Source: JBFXAM01 sp050184295
Lineage (GTDB): Bacteria > Planctomycetota > Phycisphaerae > UBA1845 > Fen-1342
Direction of reading: 5' to 3'
Assembly: GCA_050184295.1 (NCBI GenBank)
Contig: JBFXAM010000001.1
Coordinates: 62,001 to 126,000, forward strand
Length of the DNA: 64,000 nucleotides
This document shows, piece after piece, positions 46,785 to 53,828 of the stretch; the stretch's first letter is position 1, and each line of letters starts with the position of its first letter. The notes under the pieces are model-generated. The model saw nothing but the letters and a program-made list of their open reading frames with translations, did no database searches and had not been told where the DNA came from. Made by a program: the position numbers and the translations under genes.

Positions 46785-49700
46785 CTACTCCGCCGCTGCG
46801 CCGCGGCGCTGCGCGGGCAGCACCACGTATGCCAGCCCGCCCGTCGCGCGCATCCAGCACTCCTCCAGGTCTTCGCGGTGATACTTCAATCGGCCGTCGG
46901 CGCCGGCAGCCACCGCGGGATCGTTGACCTCGACCCGGCCGTCCGCGTCGAAGCCGCATAGCACAAGCAGATGTCCGTCGGTCGTCTTGTACGGTGCGCC
47001 GCGAAGCCCGCCTTCGTGCGGCACGCGGATCGAGATGATCAGCGGCTGATCGTCCGCGATGGATTGCTCGACCGCGCGCCAGTCGCTGAAACGCGCCAGG
47101 TAGCCGGGTGCGCCGAGCGCGTACGCCGCCTGCACGTTCCGCGGCCAGTTGCCGTAGATGCTGTTCGCGGCGTCGAAGACGGCGTCGGCGACGGTCTGCG
47201 TTGGGTGCGGGAAGCCGCGATACTCCAGCAGCATCGCGAGCGACGTGGGGCTGCAAATCCGGCCCGCGATCTCGGGCCGCTCGGCGCGCTGGCTTCGAAA
47301 CGGCACCGGCAACCGCCGCCGCCAGTGGCCGACGACCGGAGGCGGCGCGGCGCTTGGCGGGGTTGAGATCGCCGGCGGCAGCCCGGTCGTGTCACTCGCG
47401 CAGATCGCCAGCCGCGCGACGATGACGGGCGTCGCGTTCGTCGCGCGAACGCGTACCTGCACGCGATCAAAGCGCTCGTCCGAGCGGAAGTAGTCGACGT
47501 CGATGCGGCCAAACTCGAACTTTGTGACGCGCTCCACGTCGCCGGGCAGCGCCGCGCCGCCGTCGCCGAAGTAGAGCCAAGGCGACCACCGCTCTTCCCA
47601 GCTTCGCCCGACGCGCGCCTCGACGACGAACCCGGCCGCCGGCGGCACGTCGATGTTCCACGAGACAACCGCCTCGTTGAATCGCTCCTGGGTCGCGATG
47701 ACTTGCGACTCATGGGTACTCGCGACAGCCCTCGCTCCCGCAGCCGCGTCATCCGTTCCCGCGTCGCCGGAAGCGCCACCGGATACGAGTCGCGCAAGCA
47801 GGTCGCTCGCGTCGAACAGGTAGAGCTCGTGACGGTGGGGCCGCATCGGCGTGGTTCCACACAGGATTTCGTCGATACCCGCGGCCATGCGGGCGAGATA
47901 CGTCTCGCCGGCGGGGTGGTGCGTCATGCCCGCGAGCAGGTAGAGCCGCTCGCCGTGCTGCACCCGGGCCGTGTCCAAATGCCAATCTTCCCACGTGCCG
48001 CTCTTGCGGAGTACGGCGACATCGCGCCCCGCGAGCCCGGCGACAAAGTTGTGGCCATGAAACTCCAGCTCGGGCGCGGCGAAGAGTTGCTTGATCCGCG
48101 CCGAAGCCGCAGGGTTGATCAGGCGGCCCTGCTCGAGCATCAGGTAATACCGCAGACACTGGCGCACGGTCGCGGCGTGCGAGTGACCGCCGACCGGGTC
48201 GCCGACGCGCGGCTGGTCAACGCCATAGTGCTTGCCGCACCAGAGACCGCCGCCGGTCTTCTCGTCGTAGAGGTGGTAACGGTCTGAGCGGAGCAAAGAC
48301 TGTAGCGCGTCGAGTCCGACGAGCTGGCTGTACTTCGCGGCGAGCTCGTTATCCGAGCGCTTCAGCACAAGCTGAAGCTCGCGCTCAATATCGGGCGCCA
48401 GCGCCGCGGCGGCGTGCGGATGCTGCTCGAAATATCCCAGTACGATCGCGATCTTCGGCACGCTCGCGCCGTAGAAAAGCGCGTCCGGGCGCACGGCGGC
48501 AAAGCGAAACGCGTGCAGATCGACGATGCCGACGGCGCGGTCGTCTACCGCAATGCCCAGCTCGGCGGCGACGCGCTGGTCGAGCGCCTCCAACTCCGCT
48601 TGCAGCGAGGGTTCCGTCGGCGTGTCGATTTCGAGCCGATAGCCCTGGAGTTTCATCGCACGGACCCAATCCTCCGCATAGTTGTCCGGCGCGCCGGTGA
48701 CCATGAGCGGCGAGCGGGCGAGCGCGTCGCGCAGCGCCGCCGCACTCACGTCCGTCGCGCCGCCGGCCGACAGCGCCGCCGCCATGCGCTCGCGCGCGTC
48801 CGTCCGCAGCCGCAGGAACTTCACGCCCACGCAGCGCCGATCTTTCGCGAGATAGTCCGCGAGCGGCTGCTCACGCACGGCTGGTGCGGCCGAGTGCAGA
48901 AAATTCACGCCGCCGTCCGCGCCGCGCACGACGAAACCGACGTGTCCGACCCACTGCGATTCGGCGTTGCCGCGAACGATGTTCACGAAGTCGCCGTCGC
49001 GGAGCTCGGCGGCGACGAGCGGCAGGTTCGCGCTCGGGATGTAATGGTCGCGAAACTCCTCGACCGGAACATCCTCGCCGATGCCGAACTTGCGGAAGAA
49101 TTCCGCGCGGCGGACGGTGGCGGTCATGGGTGCAGCGGCCCGGCCGCCGGCGAGCGTCGCGGTCAGATCCTCGAACGCGAACGCGTTATTGGGGTTCCAG
49201 TCCGCCTCGGTGTAGTGGTTGCGCGTGAGCATGCCGACCACGCCGTCCCGGTAGCGCAGCCGCTGGAGCGTGCGCAGAAACGTGTCGAAGTCATCGCTCA
49301 GGGCCATCGCATAGATGTGCTCCGCAAACGTCAGACAGTCGCTGCGCGCGAGGTTATAGAGCGGGTCGGCGTCATGAAGCTCGATCGGGAACTCGCCCAG
49401 CAGATAAATCTCGTAAGGCTGGCCAAGCGCCTTGCGGGCGAGGTGCACGATGCGGTCCGTGACCAGGGGCGTTGTCGCGGCGAGCGTGCGCAGATACGCG
49501 CCGAGCTCGGACTCGTCGAACGTGTACAGCGGTCGGTCTGCCAGCGGACGCGGATCAGCCGGTGGCGGCGGCAGCGGCGCTCGACGTACACGCGGCAGGC
49601 GCGCCGGCGCGGCGGTGCGCTGCGGCGTAGACGGGCGCTCCACCGGCTTCGACGGCGCGGCGTGAGGCGCAGCTTGAAGCGCCGAGTCGGCAGGCTTCGA

Positions 49701-49793
49701 CGGGGGCGACGCGCTCGGCGTCGTCCGGCAGCTCAGGACCGCGGCTGCGGCAGCGACGACGGCGATCACGATTAGGACTCGAAGCCGATCCAT
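46785..49793 (-). CDS. Lipoprotein fusing DUF1460, serine beta-lactamase-like and C39-type domains
   Basis: This 1002-residue protein joins three hydrolase modules after a lipoprotein signal (LSC, Cys22) and a proline-rich linker. Residues about 90-330 are a DUF1460 NlpC/P60-related amidase domain with catalytic Cys153 in RSDCLTFAE and His284 in GHVGFVV. Residues about 400-650 are a class A beta-lactamase-like serine hydrolase: Ser444 and Lys447 in SVPK, SDN at 480-482 and KSG at 597-599. Residues about 825-1000 are a C39_2-type cysteine peptidase with Cys847 in CSPTSLAM, His941 and Asp958. All three active sites look intact. Probable role: peptidoglycan or peptide processing at the envelope; no comparable single-chain combination comes to mind. 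Confidence 0.87.
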   Translation of the reverse strand: MDRLRVLIVIAVVAAAAAVLSCRTTPSASPPSKPADSALQAAPHAAPSKPVERPSTPQRTAAPARLPRVRRAPLPPPPADPRPLADRPLYTFDESELGAYLRTLAATTPLVTDRIVHLARKALGQPYEIYLLGEFPIELHDADPLYNLARSDCLTFAEHIYAMALSDDFDTFLRTLQRLRYRDGVVGMLTRNHYTEADWNPNNAFAFEDLTATLAGGRAAAPMTATVRRAEFFRKFGIGEDVPVEEFRDHYIPSANLPLVAAELRDGDFVNIVRGNAESQWVGHVGFVVRGADGGVNFLHSAAPAVREQPLADYLAKDRRCVGVKFLRLRTDARERMAAALSAGGATDVSAAALRDALARSPLMVTGAPDNYAEDWVRAMKLQGYRLEIDTPTEPSLQAELEALDQRVAAELGIAVDDRAVGIVDLHAFRFAAVRPDALFYGASVPKIAIVLGYFEQHPHAAAALAPDIERELQLVLKRSDNELAAKYSQLVGLDALQSLLRSDRYHLYDEKTGGGLWCGKHYGVDQPRVGDPVGGHSHAATVRQCLRYYLMLEQGRLINPAASARIKQLFAAPELEFHGHNFVAGLAGRDVAVLRKSGTWEDWHLDTARVQHGERLYLLAGMTHHPAGETYLARMAAGIDEILCGTTPMRPHRHELYLFDASDLLARLVSGGASGDAGTDDAAAGARAVASTHESQVIATQERFNEAVVSWNIDVPPAAGFVVEARVGRSWEERWSPWLYFGDGGAALPGDVERVTKFEFGRIDVDYFRSDERFDRVQVRVRATNATPVIVARLAICASDTTGLPPAISTPPSAAPPPVVGHWRRRLPVPFRSQRAERPEIAGRICSPTSLAMLLEYRGFPHPTQTVADAVFDAANSIYGNWPRNVQAAYALGAPGYLARFSDWRAVEQSIADDQPLIISIRVPHEGGLRGAPYKTTDGHLLVLCGFDADGRVEVNDPAVAAGADGRLKYHREDLEECWMRATGGLAYVVLPAQRRGAAAE

Positions 49794-49944
49794 CCGGCGT
49801 GCTCGATTCGGTGTCGGAAACGGGCGCGACGCTCCGTTGAAACTGCCAGCCCGCGGCTGGCCGATTCGGCCTCGGTGGGCATGTTACCGCGGCCGCCGCG
49901 TGACGCACGTGGACAAACGCGCACGACCCGGATGAACGAACGCA

Positions 49945-50082
49945 CGACGCACGGGAACCAAGACGCGCGACGCACGGGAACGAACACGCACGACGGGTGG
50001 GAACGAACACGCACGACGGGTGGGAACGAACACGCACGACGGGTGGGAACGAACACGCACGACGGGTGGGAACGAACACGCA
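49945..50082. repeat. 23-bp tandem repeats, six units
   Basis: Six consecutive 23-bp units begin with CGACG and contain GGGAACGAACACGCA. The last four (from 49991) are identical; the first two differ at a few bases, and weaker copies extend left to about 49900. There are no unique spacers, so this is not a CRISPR array. It behaves like a minisatellite that could vary in copy number. Confidence 0.9.
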
Positions 50083-50323
50083 CGACGCCCCCTCCGCCCC
50101 GCCCGGGGCGGGCCGCTCCATGGATCCGCCGACCACGGGTTCCGCTCGGCCGTTGCAGGCCTCGCTTCACCCGTGGCGACATTCCTTCGTCCCTTCGGGA
50201 CGAAAGTGCATGTGCGGCGATCTCCAGACCTCGTCACGCGAGTTGAGCGGGTCGGCAGTGGGTCCGTTTGATCCAGGTGGTACGGGCGTCTCGCCCGTTC
50301 GTGCGGCAGCACGTAGCAAGTAG

Positions 50324-50352
50324 GGCAGGTCGCCGGCGTATCGCGACCTGCC
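50324..50352. repeat. REP-like palindrome, copy 2
   Basis: GGCAGGTCGC and GCGACCTGCC pair around a 9-base spacer. The same arms occur at 1381, and the GTAGGG-type flank is shared with the copies at 50464 and 50561. Confidence 0.8.
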
Positions 50353-50459
50353 GCCGGCGGGCTCCAATCTCTCGCCGTGTGCCAGCGCGGGAGTCTACCC
50401 GCTCGCACCCGCCCCAACGGGGCGGCGGAGTGTAGCCACCGGCGCAGCGTAGCAAGCAA

Positions 50460-50554
50460 GTAGGGCAGGTCGCCGCCGTATCGCGACCTGCCGCCGGCGG
50501 GCCGCGTTTGGCTGCTACTTCCGATCGACATCCGTCGCCGCAACCAGCCGCAGC
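50460..50554. repeat. 97-bp tandem duplication unit (REP plus endonuclease 3' stub)
   Basis: This segment is repeated with an offset of 97 bp at about 50557-50651. It consists of a REP-like palindrome (50464-50492) and the last 39 coding bases of the endonuclease gene (50515-50553, reverse strand). Only a few bases differ between the two units. Confidence 0.8.
50464..50492. repeat. REP-like palindrome, copy 3
   Basis: Identical arms to the other copies, spacer CGCCGTATC. It forms the left part of the 97-bp duplicated unit. Confidence 0.8.
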
Positions 50555-50560
50555 ACGTAG

Positions 50561-50589
50561 GGCAGGTCGCCGCCGTATCGCGACCTGCC
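50561..50589. repeat. REP-like palindrome, copy 4
   Basis: Same sequence as the copy at 50464, 97 bp further on, and next to the truncated endonuclease copy at 50612. Confidence 0.8.
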
Positions 50590-50611
50590 GCCGGCGGGCC
50601 GCGTTCGGCTG

Positions 50612-50956
50612 CTACTTCCCATCGACATCCGTCGCCGCAACCAGCCGCAGCGTTGCCGTGACGGGAAAGTGGTCCGACGGGTAGCGGCCCGACGCGCTCG
50701 TTCGGATGATGTCGGCGGCGTCGGCGACAAACCTGCGATTGTGGAGAATCCAGTCGATCCGCGGCGTGTCGGCGATCCCGTCGAAGCCGTGGTACGTGCC
50801 GTGCATGCGTTCGGGCGTGGTTTGCGCGTGGCTGGCCGCGGAGCGCGACGAGCGCGCTGCCGTCGGCGACGGTGCTGACGTTGCCGAGCGCGGGGACGGC
50901 GAATCCGGGCTCGCCGCCGGCGCCGCGGTGCCCGACGTGGCTTGCCCGGCGCGAAC
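50612..50956 (-). pseudogene. Truncated duplicate of the endonuclease/exonuclease/phosphatase gene (3' end)
   Basis: These 345 bp match 52570-52914 base for base without indels, with only about six substitutions by eye. They encode the C-terminal 114 codons of the intact gene, including RIDWILHNRRF and GRYPSDHFPVTATL, and end at the same stop. The 5' two thirds, with most of the active site, is missing, so the copy cannot be functional. Similarity stops abruptly at 50956. REP-like palindromes sit at the same distance after both copies, so the duplicated unit includes the palindrome. Confidence 0.88.
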
Positions 50957-51023
50957 TGGTCGCTTCCTGCTCGCGGCTCAGACTGGTCGCGCTACGCCCC
51001 CGCAGCTTCCGCCGCGACCGTGG

Positions 51024-52340
51024 CTACTGTGCACGTACGACTTCACAGCCGTCAATGTTGATGATTCGCCACCAGCTGTCCACCGACGGTACGACGATGG
51101 TCACGTCATCGAACAGAAACCAGTCGAAGAGTGCCAGACGGTCTGCGACATGCACCGCCCAAATTGTCCCGTCGGCGACCTCAATCCACGAACCATTCGT
51201 CGCTGCATTTCGAATCCAAGTGTCCGCCCACCGGATGGATCGAGTCCCGAGCCATGTCCCGGTCGTCTCGGTCCCCAAGGTGATGTTGACGAGACGCTGT
51301 GTATTCAGGTCTCCAGCAATGAAGTCGCCCGTTCGCCAGATCGAAAAACTGCGTAACGCGCTTCCGTTCTGATATACGCCAATTTCGAGTGGACCAGAAA
51401 TCCCCAGGATAGCGATGAATTCGCTGCAGTAAACCCGGTTCACAAAGCCCGTCGCGTTCGGTTCGAGTGGATTCAGTAGGAACGCGACTTCCGTCCCATC
51501 GAACAGCAAGTCGCCGTCCGTGTCGCGCGCGAGCGGGTGTGTTCCCAGCTGCAACTCGGCGGAGTCCCACAGGCCGTCGCCGTCAGTGTCCCGCGCCAGC
51601 GGGTCGGTGCCGCGTTGAACCTCCTCAGAATCCGGCAGACCATCGGCGTCTGTGTCGCTGCTGAGCGGGTTCGTGCCGCCGAGCACTTCAGCGCCGTCCA
51701 GGAGACCATCAGCGTCCGTGTCGGCGGTCAATGGGTTCGTGCCGATCAGCACTTCGTTCCCATCGGGCAGCCCGTCAACGTCAGTGTCCGCTACGAGCGG
51801 GTTCGTACCACGTAGAAGCTCCTCGCCATCCACCAGACCGTCGGCGTCGGTGTCGGTCGCCAACGGATTCATGCCGCGTTGTACTTCCTCGCCGTCGGAG
51901 AGCTCGTCACCGTCCGTGTCGCGTCTTAGCGGGTCGGTTCCCCATTGGAGCTCTTCCCGGTCGGAGAGCGTGTCGCCGTCGGAATCGCGCGCCACGGGAT
52001 TGGTTCCCTGCCGAACCTCGTCGCCGTCCGAAAGCCCATCACCGTCCGTGTCGGGGACCAAGGAGTCCGTCCCCAGCCCCAGCTCGTCCGGGTCCGCGAC
52101 GCCGTCGCCGTCCGTATCGCGTTCCAGGGGGTCGGTCCCCCGTCCCAACTCGTCGGCATTCGAGAGACCGTCACCGTCGTCGTCTCGGTCTGTTGCGATT
52201 TCGCTCCCTTGCGGCGGCGCGTTCTGCGCGCTACTCGGCGCTGTTCCGCCGACGCCGTCAACGTCCACCATGTCCTGGGGGCAACCCGCGACCTGTAGCA
52301 TCACGACCGCGATCACGGCGAATCGGATGGAGCGAGCCAT
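51024..52340 (-). CDS. Lipoprotein with eleven 22-residue calcium-binding (TSP3-like) repeats
   Basis: The 438-residue product has a lipoprotein signal (LQVAGC, Cys20). Residues about 52-295 are eleven tandem 22-residue repeats of the form DTDGDGLSDGDEVRQGTNPL, with Asp ladders typical of thrombospondin type-3-like calcium-binding repeats. A C-terminal domain of about 130 residues (TGDFIAGDLNTQ, SWWRIINIDGC) is unrecognised. Base composition there is less GC-rich than in neighbours. The gene is inserted between a full and a truncated copy of an endonuclease gene, so it lies in rearranged DNA. Likely outer-envelope, calcium-stabilised; partner unknown. Confidence 0.82.
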   Translation of the reverse strand: MARSIRFAVIAVVMLQVAGCPQDMVDVDGVGGTAPSSAQNAPPQGSEIATDRDDDGDGLSNADELGRGTDPLERDTDGDGVADPDELGLGTDSLVPDTDGDGLSDGDEVRQGTNPVARDSDGDTLSDREELQWGTDPLRRDTDGDELSDGEEVQRGMNPLATDTDADGLVDGEELLRGTNPLVADTDVDGLPDGNEVLIGTNPLTADTDADGLLDGAEVLGGTNPLSSDTDADGLPDSEEVQRGTDPLARDTDGDGLWDSAELQLGTHPLARDTDGDLLFDGTEVAFLLNPLEPNATGFVNRVYCSEFIAILGISGPLEIGVYQNGSALRSFSIWRTGDFIAGDLNTQRLVNITLGTETTGTWLGTRSIRWADTWIRNAATNGSWIEVADGTIWAVHVADRLALFDWFLFDDVTIVVPSVDSWWRIINIDGCEVVRAQ

Positions 52341-52520
52341 CGCGTGACTCCAGGGCAGCTGGTTCGAATCCCGATGTGTGTCAAGAGCATACCGGAGTTT
52401 CTATTCGAATTCAATGATCCCTACGGAACGTGATCGGGCAGCGACCAGGTGCCCCGCCGGCGGCTTTTCGCGTCGGCATCGCGAATCACGCCGAACCGCA
52501 GTTCCCGCCGCGCGTCCCAG

Positions 52521-52545
52521 CAGGTCGCCGCCGTATCGCGACCTG
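52521..52545. repeat. REP-like palindrome, copy 5
   Basis: CAGGTCGC and GCGACCTG pair with spacer CGCCGTATC. It lies at the same offset after the intact endonuclease gene as the copy at 50561 lies after the truncated one. Confidence 0.75.
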
Positions 52546-52569
52546 CCGCCGGTGGGCCTCGTCCAGCAT

Positions 52570-53673
52570 CTACTTCCCATCGACATCGGTCGCCGCAACC
52601 AGCCGCAGCGTTGCCGTGACGGGAAAGTGGTCCGACGGGTAGCGGCCCGACGCGCTCGTTCGGATGATGTCGGCGGCGTCGGCGACAAACCTGCGATTGT
52701 GGAGAATCCAGTCGATCCGCAGCGTGTCGGCGATCCCGTCGAAGCCGTGGTAGGTGCCGTGCATGCGTTCGGGCGTGGCCTGCGCGTGGCTGGCCGCGGA
52801 GCGCGACGAGCGCGCTGACGTCGGCGACGGTGCTGACGTTGCCGAGCGCGGGGACGGCGAATCCGGGCTCGCCGCCGGCGCCGCGGTGCCCGACGTGGCT
52901 TGCCCGGCGCGAACCGCGACCGCTGCCGCCTGGCGCGACGCGACCGCGTAGGAATCGCACAACCCCGCGGACGTGGAGCGTTCGTTCAGCAGCGCCACGT
53001 ATGGCGGCGATCCGGGACCGCAGTTGAAGTCGCCCATGACGACGATCGGCAGCCCGCCGAGCGACTCGATTGTCCGGCTGAGGAGCTTGGCGGATTCCAG
53101 TCGGGCGCGGGCGCCGCGGTGGTCGAAATGCGTGTTCAGCACGTACACCTCGGTCAGCGGCCGATCGCGAAATCGCAGTCGGACCCACGTCGCCATGCGC
53201 GGCAGCGCCGCGTCCCAGCCGACGGTGCCGACGGTGTGGGGATCGTCGCTGAGCCAGAAGTGGCTGCCGCCGACGAGCTCGAACCGCTGGCGGCGAAAGA
53301 AGATCGGCACGAACTCGCCCGCTCGCGCGCCGTCGTCGCGCCCGACGCCGACACATTGATAATCGGGCAGCGCGGCGGCGATCTCGTCCACCTGCGACGC
53401 GAGCGCCTCCTGAAACCCGACAATGTCGGGGTCCGCGTCGCGGACGACGCGCAGCGCGAGTTCGCGGCGCGCTTCCCAGCGGTTCGGTCCATCGGCGGTG
53501 TTCGAGAAGCGGATGTTGAACGACATCACCCGGATCGGCTCGGGCATCGTGCATCCGGGTGCGACCAGCGCGGTCAGCGCCGCGATCAGAACCGGAACCC
53601 GTCGACCCCTTGTGCGGCGCCACCGCAGCCCCGCGCCGATCACGCGTCCCCGTGCCTCGCGGCGATTCAACAT
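52570..53673 (-). CDS. Exported endonuclease/exonuclease/phosphatase family protein
   Basis: The 367-residue product has a lipoprotein-like N-terminus (LIAALTALVAPGC). The EEP fold follows, with RVMSFNIRFSN, DIVGFQEAL, LNTHFDHRG, VMGDFNCG and the C-terminal SDHFPV, so the full set of catalytic Asn, Glu, Asp and His residues is present. Such proteins hydrolyse nucleic acids, phosphoinositides or other phosphoesters; the substrate here is unknown. An alanine/proline/serine-rich insert lies between the DFN and RIDW motifs (about residues 245-300). ATG 53673 is chosen because GGAGG stands 6 bases before it; an adjacent GTG is possible. Its 3' end is duplicated at 50612. Confidence 0.85.
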   Translation of the reverse strand: MLNRREARGRVIGAGLRWRRTRGRRVPVLIAALTALVAPGCTMPEPIRVMSFNIRFSNTADGPNRWEARRELALRVVRDADPDIVGFQEALASQVDEIAAALPDYQCVGVGRDDGARAGEFVPIFFRRQRFELVGGSHFWLSDDPHTVGTVGWDAALPRMATWVRLRFRDRPLTEVYVLNTHFDHRGARARLESAKLLSRTIESLGGLPIVVMGDFNCGPGSPPYVALLNERSTSAGLCDSYAVASRQAAAVAVRAGQATSGTAAPAASPDSPSPRSATSAPSPTSARSSRSAASHAQATPERMHGTYHGFDGIADTLRIDWILHNRRFVADAADIIRTSASGRYPSDHFPVTATLRLVAATDVDGK

Positions 53674-53828
53674 CACACGCCTCCATCGCGACCGCGCCGC
53701 TGCGGTGCGTTTTTGCTAGCATGCTCGCCGGTCCGCACAGCCGCGTTCGCATGTCGGTTCAAGCGGATCGGCGGAGCGGTTCCGCCGCCGCGCCGCATGG
53801 ATCGTGATGGCCTGCGAAGGAACGCTGC

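Larger units (their letters stand above)
49794..50611. other. Repeat-rich intergenic region
   Basis: This 818-bp stretch has no gene. In order it holds 23-bp tandem repeats (49945-50082), a TTCGTCCC/GGGACGAA hairpin (50186-50204), an ACGGGCG/CGCCCGT hairpin (50282-50298), three REP-like palindromes, and a tandem copy of the last 39 bases of the downstream endonuclease gene. Frames through the 23-bp repeats stay open on both strands only because 23 is not a multiple of 3. Confidence 0.75.

Noticed and set aside
49945..50082. CRISPR array
   Set aside because: The 23-bp units are directly abutting with no spacers, no cas genes are in the window, and four units are identical end to end.
52421..53752. 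A second long reverse-strand frame over the endonuclease gene
   Set aside because: It is a different frame of the same DNA without EEP motifs; the annotated frame has all catalytic motifs and a GGAGG site.
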